A DNA stretch of 64,000 nt from an uncultured Eubacteriales bacterium (lineage in GTDB: Bacteria; Bacillota; Clostridia; Saccharofermentanales; Saccharofermentanaceae). The notes under the pieces are model-generated. The model ran no database searches. It was not told where the DNA came from and saw nothing but the letters and a program-made list of their open reading frames with translations. Positions 33,070 to 41,496 of this stretch are shown here, in pieces. Positions within the stretch are counted from its first letter, which is position 1. The number at the start of each line of letters is the position of its first letter. A program made the translations under genes and the position numbers. The stretch spans positions 177,070 through 241,069 of the forward strand of contig OMWK01000001.1 in assembly GCA_900314745.1 (NCBI GenBank), given 5' to 3'.

Positions 33070-33741
33070 TCATTTTACCATTCCGCCGTGGAACACACAT
33101 TCATAGACTTTGACGTCGCCTTTGTATATCTCCTCATATCCCTGAAACCATGTAAAATCACCGGTCACATTACACTTATAAAGATACTCGCCCGACTGAT
33201 AGAATTCGGGACCGCGGTAAGGCATCTTCTCATCTGCCGCACGCAGAGCCTCCTTAAGGAAATTCCCGCTGAACCCGTCACTTAACACGCGGCCCATATA
33301 GTTCATCGCATAGACCGCCACGCCATCCTTCCAGACCGCCTCTTCACCTGCAAACTTCTCGCCTCCGACGTAAGTGTCGTGATACATAAACTTGCCGTTC
33401 GCATAGCGGTAATCATGCGATTCGGGACGGGTGGGATCCACTTCATTCTTAAATGCAGCATACGTATTCACATTCGCTTCAAGCCTGAACCTTATGAGCT
33501 CATCAAAATCAGTATCGGGAACATGCTTGGCACTTAATGCACAGTCCTGGTCCTTGACCAGATAATCAACGCTTACATTAAGAAGATTGCTTATCTCGAT
33601 GAGATTGCCAATATCGGGATAAACCTGCCCCGACTCCCACTTAGCGACTGCCTGCCTCGAGACATTAAGCTTCTCGGCGAAGGCCTCTTGAGTAAAGCCT
33701 TTATTCTTGCGAAGCACCTGTAGTTTTTCAGAGAAAATCAT
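33070..33741 (-). CDS. XRE-family regulator with C-terminal DUF5680-like domain (223 aa)
   Basis: The N-terminal helix-turn-helix (residues 5-62: LQVLRKNKGFTQEAFAEKLNVSRQAVAKWESG) is a standard Cro/CI-type DNA-binding domain. The C-terminal 150 residues (FDELIRFRLEANVNTYA, DYRYANGKFMYHDTYVGGEKF) match the DUF5680 ligand-type domain found after such heads. It is probably a one-component regulator. TTGGAGGTGA lies before ATG 33741. The stop is 21 bases before the SGNH gene, suggesting it controls that operon. Confidence 0.87.
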   Translation of the reverse strand: MIFSEKLQVLRKNKGFTQEAFAEKLNVSRQAVAKWESGQVYPDIGNLIEISNLLNVSVDYLVKDQDCALSAKHVPDTDFDELIRFRLEANVNTYAAFKNEVDPTRPESHDYRYANGKFMYHDTYVGGEKFAGEEAVWKDGVAVYAMNYMGRVLSDGFSGNFLKEALRAADEKMPYRGPEFYQSGEYLYKCNVTGDFTWFQGYEEIYKGDVKVYECVFHGGMVK

Positions 33742-33846
33742 TTCCGCTCACCTCCAAGAAGAGTATAAGAGACGTTACCTGCCCGAGCCACCATCCGCAG
33801 GTTGCTTTAATGCAACCAGTGTTATACACATGTCTCCTGCTCCATA

Positions 33847-34320
33847 TCAGTCCTTCTCGAAGAACACTATGTCCATATTGTCGTTTATCTTCCGGGGCAC
33901 GCCTGCTCTTCTGTAGCCCATCTTCTCATAAAGATGAAGATTGCCTTCCTCCTGCAAGATAGTGTCGAGACTCCAGTTATCCGCGCCGTGTATGCGCTCT
34001 GCTTCCTTCATGGCAAGCTGCGCGTAGCCTCTGCCTCTGTACTCCGGCATTATCCACAGGGGCGATATCCTCTTGCGTGTGCCGTCTTCAAGGTCTATCA
34101 CGCGGATGACGCCGACGTCTTCGCCTTCAGCTTCTATAAAGTAGTAGATTGATCCCGGCATATCAAATCTCGCCGTCACTCTCTCCACGCTCTCAGCTGC
34201 GGGGTTTGTATCGTAATCCCTGTACTTCTCTAAGATCCCTCGAAAGGCCTCCGTCTGCATCTTCCAGACCTTCCCGATATCTTCGCGCGCGGCTTTTCTT
34301 AAAGTAACATCACCACCCAT
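33847..34320 (-). CDS. GNAT family N-acetyltransferase (157 aa)
   Basis: GNAT domain with LWIMPEYRGRGYAQLAMKEAER as motif A (near residue 92) and LHLYEKMGYRRAGVPRKI at the C-terminus. ATG 34320 has GAGGTG before it; the in-frame ATG 34326 overlaps that site. It lies about 105 bases upstream of the XRE regulator gene, so it may be separately transcribed. The acceptor is unknown. Confidence 0.87.
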   Translation of the reverse strand: MGGDVTLRKAAREDIGKVWKMQTEAFRGILEKYRDYDTNPAAESVERVTARFDMPGSIYYFIEAEGEDVGVIRVIDLEDGTRKRISPLWIMPEYRGRGYAQLAMKEAERIHGADNWSLDTILQEEGNLHLYEKMGYRRAGVPRKINDNMDIVFFEKD

Positions 34321-34387
34321 AAGCACCTCATAAAAACAGGCTGATCATGACGATATAGCATATCGTCTTCCCCATGGATTTATTCTA

Positions 34388-35278
34388 TCACTCATCGGCC
34401 TTCCATCCTTCACAGTAACCGCAGTTGCTGCAGCCGTTGCAAAGGATCTTGAACGCACACTCATCGCATTTGGCAGCAAAGCGGCGCACATAAAGCTTCT
34501 TCTTCGGGATCGGATTCCCGTCCTCATCCTTAAGAACGAACGTCATCGGTTTGCCCTGATAAGTCATGCCTGAGTGCAGAGCCTGTGACTGCTGAGTCTG
34601 CTTGCTCCTTATCCTGTACTGCTTTCCGTCCTTAATGAAGCTGGTGCCCGTCTCCATATAGCAGAAAGTAATATCACGCGCGACGCACTCCTTCTGTATC
34701 GACTTAACCCAGTCGTAATCGCAGGGTCTGCTGCCGCCGTAATTCTCACCGCCTAAGGCAACCTGTTCGATCTGACCGCTGTCGAGATATTTACCCAGAT
34801 CTATGGGCCCCAGAAGAGGCGCCAGATGAAGACCCTTATGCTTAAACGGAAGATCAAGAAGTATCGGGATCCTCTCGTCTGCTCTGCTTTGATTCTCGCA
34901 GGTTACATTAAGGAAGATGTTATCCCATCCGTCCCCCCAGTCTTCAGGAAGACACTCTCTGATCCTCTGAGGTCTTTTGGTCAGAAGAAGGAATACAACA
35001 TCGCTTCTTTTACGCATCATATCCCATGCTTCGCCGCGCCACTCATCCGCTTCCTCAAGGAAGAAATCCGAAGTCATGCAGACGCTGATCATCTCGCCGC
35101 TTTGAATCTTATAATTACCGCTCCTGTCCTTGGATAAAGGATACTTAAATCCGGTCTTGGTCTTATAGACCTCAGCACCATCCCTGCCTCTCATTCTGTC
35201 TATGTAATAAACATAGCAGTTCTGACATCCTTCGCTGCATTTTACGCATCCGTGCCATGGGTTCCAGTTACTGTGCAT
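34388..35278 (-). CDS. DUF5131 family protein, phage Gp37/Gp68-like (296 aa)
   Basis: The N-terminal NPWHGCVKCSEGCQNCYV cysteine cluster, CMTSDFFLEEADEWR and LLLTKRPQRI are hallmarks of the DUF5131 family. The family has radical-SAM-like cysteines and occurs in phages and genomic islands with no settled function. The C-terminus adds a second cluster (AKCDECAFKILCNGCSNCGYC), likely binding a further metal or Fe-S centre. AAGGT precedes ATG 35278. It follows the anti-sigma kinase gene by 20 bases. Confidence 0.87.
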   Translation of the reverse strand: MHSNWNPWHGCVKCSEGCQNCYVYYIDRMRGRDGAEVYKTKTGFKYPLSKDRSGNYKIQSGEMISVCMTSDFFLEEADEWRGEAWDMMRKRSDVVFLLLTKRPQRIRECLPEDWGDGWDNIFLNVTCENQSRADERIPILLDLPFKHKGLHLAPLLGPIDLGKYLDSGQIEQVALGGENYGGSRPCDYDWVKSIQKECVARDITFCYMETGTSFIKDGKQYRIRSKQTQQSQALHSGMTYQGKPMTFVLKDEDGNPIPKKKLYVRRFAAKCDECAFKILCNGCSNCGYCEGWKADE

Positions 35279-35298
35279 AATTAATACCTTGTGACGGG

Positions 35299-35709
35299 TT
35301 ATCCATTAAGCCTGGTAAGCTTAAGCACATTACATCCGTCTTTATACTCATAACTCATGCTGTCCATCATCTCGCGGATCAGGAATATCCCGAGACCTCC
35401 TACAGGACGATCCTCTATATCAAGCCCAATATCAGGCAGATCCGCTTCCAGAGGATTATACGGACTGCCGCTGTCGCAGAAAGCAACCACCGCCGCCGGC
35501 GGATCTCCTTCCAGACCGACACTCACGGTGACCGGTCCCGTCCCTTCACCGTAAGCGTACAGACAGATATTCCCGAACAGTTCATCGACCGCCATCTTAA
35601 ACTGTGCCTTGACCTGTTCGGAACACCCGAGCGCTTCAAGCTCAGCACGAACAAAATCCATTACTTCAGGAATATTCTCTATCTTCGAATCTACATGTAT
35701 TTCTTTCAT
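35299..35709 (-). CDS. Anti-sigma-factor-type serine kinase, RsbW/SpoIIAB-like ATPase (136 aa)
   Basis: GHKL ATPase of the HATPase_c_2 type. It has the N-box MAVDELFGNICLYAYG, the G1 box FCDSGSPYNPLE and the G2 box RPVGGLGIFLIREMMD. In partner-switching systems such kinases hold a sigma factor or other target and phosphorylate a STAS antagonist. Both the STAS gene (36361) and the SpoIIE phosphatase gene (36683) are in the same operon, completing the switch, but no sigma factor gene is nearby. No clear ribosome binding site precedes ATG 35709. Confidence 0.9.
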   Translation of the reverse strand: MKEIHVDSKIENIPEVMDFVRAELEALGCSEQVKAQFKMAVDELFGNICLYAYGEGTGPVTVSVGLEGDPPAAVVAFCDSGSPYNPLEADLPDIGLDIEDRPVGGLGIFLIREMMDSMSYEYKDGCNVLKLTRLNG

Positions 35710-35718
35710 ATGATCAAT

Positions 35719-36345
35719 TTATAAGTGTACTGACCACCCGGAATCTATCTTCTCATGGACCTTCTTAAGTGTCTCATCATCGAGCGGGGGCCAGTCAGTA
35801 ACTGTCTGAGCCTTGTTGATTATCAGGTGAGCCTTCTCGGCGCACAGCGCCATCGGTGTGTCCGCCAGTGAGTCCGAATAGAAGTTCTCGATATCAGGAA
35901 AATCGTTATCAATGATATATGCCGCTTTCTCCCTTGCATACATCAGATTATCAACAAATGCGCCGATCTCGCGGTCGTATTCAGTTGCAACCAGATTCAC
36001 TCCCAGCCGTTCGGCAATCGGCTTCATGATGCAGGTCGGAGAAGCGCTGATGATCAGATCATCAGGTTTCTTCTGCGCGAGATACCATGCTGATATCTTC
36101 TTCTCATTCTTATCCCAGAACTTCTCTATCTGAACATCAAAATCGTCCACATAGCAAAGGAACCCGAAGAATGTGCGCTCCATGACATACCGCGGAAGCT
36201 TACCAAACTTATGACGGATCATGGCACCTACTGCCTTGGGTACATATTTCACCCAAAGTGACGGATGTCTTTTTACGCACCATAACGCGAAGTCCAAAGA
36301 ACAGTCCGGATAATAGATCGTGCCGTCAAAATCGTAAACATTCAT
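35719..36345 (-). CDS. HAD-superfamily hydrolase, subfamily IB (208 aa)
   Basis: Motif I is VYDFDGTIY at residues 3-11 (Asp nucleophile and general acid), motif II is LIISASPTC near residue 98, and motif III/IV is in AAYIIDNDFPDIENFYSDSLADTP. The cap region is short and helical. Phosphoserine-phosphatase-like members act on small phosphates. Membership in the partner-switch operon is curious: the enzyme could act on a metabolite made by the FGGY kinase. Gap of 15 bases to the STAS gene. Confidence 0.9.
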   Translation of the reverse strand: MNVYDFDGTIYYPDCSLDFALWCVKRHPSLWVKYVPKAVGAMIRHKFGKLPRYVMERTFFGFLCYVDDFDVQIEKFWDKNEKKISAWYLAQKKPDDLIISASPTCIMKPIAERLGVNLVATEYDREIGAFVDNLMYAREKAAYIIDNDFPDIENFYSDSLADTPMALCAEKAHLIINKAQTVTDWPPLDDETLKKVHEKIDSGWSVHL

Positions 36346-36360
36346 AACCGGGACTTACCA

Positions 36361-36666
36361 CTAATTGATGCCAAACACAGTATCAAGACCTGTTATGTTC
36401 AGCACTTCCGCGAAATTCTTTCCGATGTTAATAAGCTTCATCTGGCCGCCCTTCTTCTTCAGTATCTTGTAATCATTTACAAGAACACGCAGACCTGCCG
36501 ATGAGACGAAGTCACATCCGGCAAAGTCAAGCACAAGAACATCAGTGTCCGGAAGCTGTCCATCGATCAAATCCTTGAGCTTAGGTGCGGTCAATGTGTT
36601 CACTTCGCCATTAAGCGATACGGTAAGTTCTTTTCCTTCCCTGTTGCTCGTTAATTCAAGATCCAT
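36361..36666 (-). CDS. STAS-domain anti-sigma factor antagonist (101 aa)
   Basis: SpoIIAA/RsbV-type domain. The phosphorylatable serine lies in the conserved loop LVLDFAGCDFVSSAGLRVLVND near residue 57. The protein should be phosphorylated by the RsbW-like kinase (35299) and dephosphorylated by the SpoIIE-type phosphatase (36683). AAAGGGGG precedes ATG 36666. Confidence 0.93.
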   Translation of the reverse strand: MDLELTSNREGKELTVSLNGEVNTLTAPKLKDLIDGQLPDTDVLVLDFAGCDFVSSAGLRVLVNDYKILKKKGGQMKLINIGKNFAEVLNITGLDTVFGIN

Positions 36667-36682
36667 TTTGTTTCCCCCTTTA

Positions 36683-38086
36683 TTACTTTATCGTCAAAAC
36701 CGTCATTGTGATATCGTCAAACTGATCCATACCGTCTGAGAACCTTCTGACATCCTTCAGAACACCTGAGAGAACAGTCTCTCCGGACTGCGCCGATATA
36801 TCATCGAGCACTGACATCAGCCTCTCCTCTCCGTAAAGCTTGTTCTCACTGCTGTGGGACTCAGTAACACCGTCAGTATAAAGAAACAGGCGGTCGCCTT
36901 TGGAGAGTGTTATCTCACTCTGCTTATATTGGATACCTTCCATACAGCCAAGGAAGAGTCCGTGCTTATCCTTCAGAAGCTCGCACGGCTTACCACAGCG
37001 CTGGATAATCGGATAATTATGTCCGGCATTGGTAAACTGCAGGACAAGAGTCTTAAGATTCAGTATCCCGATCCATGAAGTCGCGAACATCCCTGCTTCA
37101 TTATTCTCGCAGAGACGGTCATTGACGATAGTGAATATCTCCGATGTATCGGAAGAGGTAAGCGCATAATCCTTGATAACCGTCTTCGCCGTCATCATAA
37201 ACATGGCCGCAGGTATTCCCTTTCCGGATACATCTGCGATAACCAGCGCCAGGTGATCATCATCGATCATGAAGAAATCATAGAAGTCGCCGCCGACTTC
37301 TCTCGCAGGTGTCATGGATGCATAAAGATCAAACACTTCACTCTCGGAGAAAGTCGGGAAGATACTTGGAAGCATATCCTTCTGTATCCTCTCAGCCATC
37401 TCAAGCTCAGCACCGATCCTGGCAGTATTCTCAGTCAGAGTCTTCTGTTCCTGCATCACATCCTGACAGTAACCGACCAGTTTGACCGCAGCGGCAGAAT
37501 AGATGATCAATTGCAAAAGCTTAACAAAATAGTTCGAGATGATCGTGTTCTTTATCATCAGCCAATGGTCATAGGGAATATCCCTGACCGCATCATCAAG
37601 CCACATGTTCTCGTTGGTAACGATCTGCGTGCCCGGCGCATACTGGATAAAATTCAGATCCAGCATTCCGTGATTGGCTCCGAACAGATATGCAAAGAAG
37701 AATACAACAGCGGACAGCACCGCGATGGACGTAGTGTACTTCTTGTTAAAATATCTGACCGACAGGATTATCGGAATAGTAACCAGCAGCACTACATTAT
37801 AAGTGAGTACCGATGTGGTCACGGCATAGACAATGGTGACAGAGCCCATCAGCGAATACTTGATCCAGCTCTTCTCATATTTAAAGTGCGAGGCAAGACA
37901 CATCGCTGACGCCAGAAGCAGAATACTGAATACCATAAGTCCCCTGAACTGAACTCTGATATAGAAGAATTCAAGCTCAAAAAGCACCCATGTTACCACC
38001 ACGATCGCGATCGTTACGCCGGCGATCAAAGTCATCATGCGGTTCGCTTTTATCTCGTTCTCCTTAAACAGTCTGTCTGTATCCAC
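36683..38086 (-). CDS. Membrane SpoIIE-type PP2C serine phosphatase (467 aa)
   Basis: The first 200 residues form about six membrane helices (7TM-like sensor). A coiled segment (ENTARIGAELEMAERIQKDMLPSIFP) follows, then the PP2C/SpoIIE phosphatase domain: GGDFYDFF, LVIADVSGKGIPAAMFM, FTNAGHNYP and FLYTDGVTE, all metal-site motifs. It would dephosphorylate the STAS protein. GGGAGGTGAT lies at the end of the kinase gene; its spacing best fits GTG 38086, although ATG 38092 and GTG 38095 are possible and overlap the stop of the kinase gene. Confidence 0.92.
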   Translation of the reverse strand: MDTDRLFKENEIKANRMMTLIAGVTIAIVVVTWVLFELEFFYIRVQFRGLMVFSILLLASAMCLASHFKYEKSWIKYSLMGSVTIVYAVTTSVLTYNVVLLVTIPIILSVRYFNKKYTTSIAVLSAVVFFFAYLFGANHGMLDLNFIQYAPGTQIVTNENMWLDDAVRDIPYDHWLMIKNTIISNYFVKLLQLIIYSAAAVKLVGYCQDVMQEQKTLTENTARIGAELEMAERIQKDMLPSIFPTFSESEVFDLYASMTPAREVGGDFYDFFMIDDDHLALVIADVSGKGIPAAMFMMTAKTVIKDYALTSSDTSEIFTIVNDRLCENNEAGMFATSWIGILNLKTLVLQFTNAGHNYPIIQRCGKPCELLKDKHGLFLGCMEGIQYKQSEITLSKGDRLFLYTDGVTESHSSENKLYGEERLMSVLDDISAQSGETVLSGVLKDVRRFSDGMDQFDDITMTVLTIK

Positions 38087-38091
38087 TTGCA

Positions 38092-39696
38092 TCACCTCCC
38101 GTCTTCCGAATTCATTTCATGAAAGAGTGCGGCATTAGCCTTATACAGTTTCTTGAACACTCTGTAGTTACGGTCATATATCTCCCTTTTAGAAGGATCC
38201 GGCTCATAAACGGCGTTTACACTGACAAGTCTTCGTGCCAGTTCGAGAACATCTACACCTCTTTCTCCAGCGGCAACTACCAGAGCAGTTCCGACAGCGC
38301 CGACCTCCTGTGTATTGTTAACGGTCTCGATCCTTCTTCCGGTGATATCTGCCAGAATCTGGCATGCGACCTTCGAGAGCGCACCGCCTCCGACGAACCT
38401 TACCGTGTCGGAAGTTCTGACCTTGAACGACTCGCATTCAAGCAGCCATCTGAGGTGGTAGCATACGCCCTCGAGCACTGCGCGGATCATATCCCGGGCA
38501 TTGTTCTCTATCCTTACATTGAAGAACATTCCGGCTGCATCAGAATCCTCGAAAGGACACCGGTTGCCGTGCATCCACGGGGTAAATATAACTCCGTTTG
38601 CACCGGGCGGAACGCGGCTGACTTCATCGGAAAGATAATCATAGATGCTCGTTAGCCTGCTCTCCACATCGCCGTTAATGTATGCCTTATCAAGATAGAT
38701 TCCCACATCGTCAAGTGCCAGATGCTTGATGACCCATTCGAAGCATTTTCCGGCGGTCTCGAGTTCAGCATAATAATTGAAGTATCCGGGCTTCGCCGAC
38801 AGCACTCCCGTGATCATCGCATTTATATCGACAGTCTGATGATCAAGGTATGTGGAGACCCACCCGGACGTTCCCACGTAGATATGCGTATCCCCGGGTC
38901 TTGTGCAGCCTGCGCCGATATTAACAAATGTAGTATCACCGCCGCCGCCGTAAACGGGAATCCCCTCCACAAGGCCCATGTCCTCCGCGGCTTTCTTAGT
39001 AAGCGTGCCTGCAAGATCCGTGCTGTTAATTATCTCCGGCATATGTCCGGGGTTTACTTTATACATCTTAAGAAGGCCCTTGTTCCATCCCTCTTTCCCC
39101 TTACGCGTATCATAGAGGAAAGTGGCAAAAGCCGAGTCGGCAGTCCTTAATATTCTCCCGGTACAGCGGGCAACAAGGTAATCGTTTATATCAAGCCACT
39201 TATAGACCTTCTTAAAGACTTCGGGTTCGTTCTTCTCCACCCACTTATATTTCCACACCGGATCCTTCGCACTTACAGACCCTGAATAATTCACCATAAG
39301 ATTTCTTGCAAGCTTATAGAGACTGCAGCCGGAGACCTTGATGATGCCCTTGCCCATGCATTCCCTGTATTCTCTGTAACCCTTCTGATCCAGATAGTTC
39401 ATCGGGCGTCTCAGGGCATTCCCCTGTTCGTCTACAAGAACAGTTCCCTGCATCTGGGAGCAGAAGGCCATACCGCCGATCTTCTCGACGCCGACATCAG
39501 ACCGGCTGAACAGTTCACGCGTCGTAGAACAGACCGCGTTCCACCATTCCTCAACATCCTGCTCGGCACCGCCGTCATCTGAGATATAAAGCCCGTATTC
39601 AGCCGTAGCACTCTCCAGAAGCTTTATATCATCGCCGATATCGAACAGACATGTCTTAATACTGCTGGTCCCAAAATCATAAACGATGATATACAT
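38092..39696 (-). CDS. FGGY-family carbohydrate kinase, xylulokinase-like (534 aa)
   Basis: N-terminal ATPase-fold segment IIVYDFGTSSIKTCLFD, then FCSQMQGTVLVD, the substrate-region WLDINDYLVARCTG, the phosphate segment YVGTSGWVS and a C-terminal FGGY_C motif VRFVGGGALSKVACQILADI. The length is normal for pentulose/glycerol-type kinases, and the exact sugar cannot be named. No good ribosome binding site precedes ATG 39696 (upstream bases are T/A-rich), so it may have its own weak or leaderless start. It leads directly into the partner-switch genes. Confidence 0.9.
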   Translation of the reverse strand: MYIIVYDFGTSSIKTCLFDIGDDIKLLESATAEYGLYISDDGGAEQDVEEWWNAVCSTTRELFSRSDVGVEKIGGMAFCSQMQGTVLVDEQGNALRRPMNYLDQKGYREYRECMGKGIIKVSGCSLYKLARNLMVNYSGSVSAKDPVWKYKWVEKNEPEVFKKVYKWLDINDYLVARCTGRILRTADSAFATFLYDTRKGKEGWNKGLLKMYKVNPGHMPEIINSTDLAGTLTKKAAEDMGLVEGIPVYGGGGDTTFVNIGAGCTRPGDTHIYVGTSGWVSTYLDHQTVDINAMITGVLSAKPGYFNYYAELETAGKCFEWVIKHLALDDVGIYLDKAYINGDVESRLTSIYDYLSDEVSRVPPGANGVIFTPWMHGNRCPFEDSDAAGMFFNVRIENNARDMIRAVLEGVCYHLRWLLECESFKVRTSDTVRFVGGGALSKVACQILADITGRRIETVNNTQEVGAVGTALVVAAGERGVDVLELARRLVSVNAVYEPDPSKREIYDRNYRVFKKLYKANAALFHEMNSEDGR

Positions 39697-39741
39697 AAAT
39701 AAAATTTAACACATGCATCTTTTGATTGTGTTGTGGAATTG

Positions 39742-40248
39742 TTAATCTTCGTGAACGGTAAGAGGTTTGATTATCTCCATGAATACATCAGCTTCAGTTC
39801 TGTCATACTCTTTGAACCCACACTGTTCATATACATGTATCGCACGCGGGTTGTCGACATACACGCCTAAGTATATCCTTCTGAATCCGCACTCATTAAA
39901 TCCGTACTCGATCATGCGTCTCAGAGTTTCCTTACCGAAGCCTTTATTCTGCATGGAAGCTGTCATAACTATGCCCCACTCGGCTTCGTCACCGTTAATA
40001 TTGAAGAACGACGTGTTGCCTATGAATTTACCCGTCTCTTTCTCTATCATCGAGTACATCATATCAGGCCCGGCGATCTTCTCCTTCATATACTCGATCT
40101 CTTCCTGTTCCGTATACGGCTCGCGGCGGTCACTAATGTACTTCGCCACGTTCTCGATGTCATTGACCATAACAAGATACTCCGGCACCAGATCCAGAGA
40201 CGGCTCTATGAAGATTATTCTTTCCGATTCAAAGGCTTCTTTCATCAT
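39742..40248 (-). CDS. GNAT family N-acetyltransferase, RimJ/RimL-like (168 aa)
   Basis: Acetyltransferase_3-type GNAT with FESERIIFIEPSLDLVPEYL at the start, motif A MTASMQNKGFGKETLRRMIEY near residue 95 and the typical RIYLGVYVDNPRAIHVYEQCGFKE. This pattern belongs to ribosomal-protein or small-molecule N-acetyltransferases. The binding site before ATG 40248 is weak. It sits between the aldo/keto reductase and FGGY kinase genes in the same direction. Confidence 0.88.
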   Translation of the reverse strand: MMKEAFESERIIFIEPSLDLVPEYLVMVNDIENVAKYISDRREPYTEQEEIEYMKEKIAGPDMMYSMIEKETGKFIGNTSFFNINGDEAEWGIVMTASMQNKGFGKETLRRMIEYGFNECGFRRIYLGVYVDNPRAIHVYEQCGFKEYDRTEADVFMEIIKPLTVHED

Positions 40249-40303
40249 ATCTGATCATTTATTATCTGAATCCTTTTCTCTCTATTCCGGCAATCCTGTA
40301 GTG

Positions 40304-41446
40304 TTATGCCCCGTGTCCCATCTTTGCCGAGAATCTTGCAAGCTCATCGGGAATCTTTATCGTCTGCGGACAAACCTCCTCACAGCTTCGGCATCCGACA
40401 CACGCCCATGGCTTCTTATCCTCATCGAGGGACATGAGAGCCATCGGTGCTATGAAGTCACCCGCGCCTGCGACCATCGCCTCGTTATAAAGCTTAAGAA
40501 GGAACGGGATATCAAGGGACATCGGACAGTGGGATACGCAGTAATGGCATGCAGTACAGGGGACCGTCGTCTTCTTAATCATGTCGTCAGCAATGCCGAG
40601 GATAACATTCATCTCTTCATCGTTAAGAGGCTTCGCCTCATCGTATGTCGCGATGTTCTCCTTAACCTGCTCAAGTGTCGACATACCTGATAAGGTCACG
40701 GTAACACCCTCGATTGACTGAAGGAACCTGAACGCCCATGCGGGGATATTCTCATCAGGTCTTAATGCCTTGAGCTTCGCCTCAGCGTCCTCCGGCAGAT
40801 GCGCGAGCTGACCGCCTCTTACCGGCTCCATTACCCAGATAGGGATATTGAGTGAATTAAGAAGCTCGACCTTACCTCTGGCGTCCTGGAAATCGTAATC
40901 AAAATAGTTGAGTTCGATCTGGCAGAATTCCATGTCCCTGCCGTAAGCATCGAGGAACTTCTTCATGCAGTCGATATCCCCGTGAGCAGAGAAACCGAGG
41001 TGCTTTATCCTGCCGTTCCTCTTCTGCTCCATAAGGTAATCGTATATGCCGAACTTCGGATCAAGATAAGCATCAACATTCATCTCGCAGACGTTATGAA
41101 ACAGGTAGAAGTCGAAGTATTCCACCTTGCACTTCTGAAGCTGCTCCTCAAATATCTCCTTCACCTTAGGCATGTTGGCAAGGCTGTATCCCGGGAACTT
41201 GGAAGCAAGGTAGAACGAATCCCTGTCGTACTTCTTCAAAATATCTCCCACTACAATCTCGGAGTTTCCGCCGTGATAACCGTACGCCGTATCATAGTAA
41301 TTGATACCGTGGCTCATGCAGTACCCGATGATCTCTTCCGAGGCCCTGACATCTATCTTCGAGTCATCACCGCCGATGATCGGAAGTCTCATGTTACCCA
41401 TGCCGAGAGCTGACAGCTTAATACCCTGGAAATCATTGTAAATCAT
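40304..41446 (-). CDS. Ferredoxin-type aldo/keto reductase (380 aa)
   Basis: Residues 1-270 form the aldo/keto reductase barrel (YYDTAYGYHGGNSE with the catalytic Tyr region, LASKFPGY with the Lys, and FYLFHNV). Residues 285-365 hold two 4Fe-4S motifs, CTACHYCVSHCP and CVGCRSCEEVCP. Such proteins are widespread in anaerobic Clostridia; substrates are mostly undefined. GAGGTG precedes ATG 41446. The last 19 codons plus stop are duplicated at 61289-61348 with three synonymous differences, evidence of a second near-identical gene copy now lost. Confidence 0.93.
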   Translation of the reverse strand: MIYNDFQGIKLSALGMGNMRLPIIGGDDSKIDVRASEEIIGYCMSHGINYYDTAYGYHGGNSEIVVGDILKKYDRDSFYLASKFPGYSLANMPKVKEIFEEQLQKCKVEYFDFYLFHNVCEMNVDAYLDPKFGIYDYLMEQKRNGRIKHLGFSAHGDIDCMKKFLDAYGRDMEFCQIELNYFDYDFQDARGKVELLNSLNIPIWVMEPVRGGQLAHLPEDAEAKLKALRPDENIPAWAFRFLQSIEGVTVTLSGMSTLEQVKENIATYDEAKPLNDEEMNVILGIADDMIKKTTVPCTACHYCVSHCPMSLDIPFLLKLYNEAMVAGAGDFIAPMALMSLDEDKKPWACVGCRSCEEVCPQTIKIPDELARFSAKMGHGA

Positions 41447-41496
41447 ATGCGCACCTCACTTATTTTTATTTTTTTCTTCCAACGCCTGATGTCAAA

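Noticed and set aside
38092..39696. Naming the FGGY kinase as xylulokinase xylB
   Set aside because: The family is clear but substrate-defining context (xylose isomerase or transporters) is absent.
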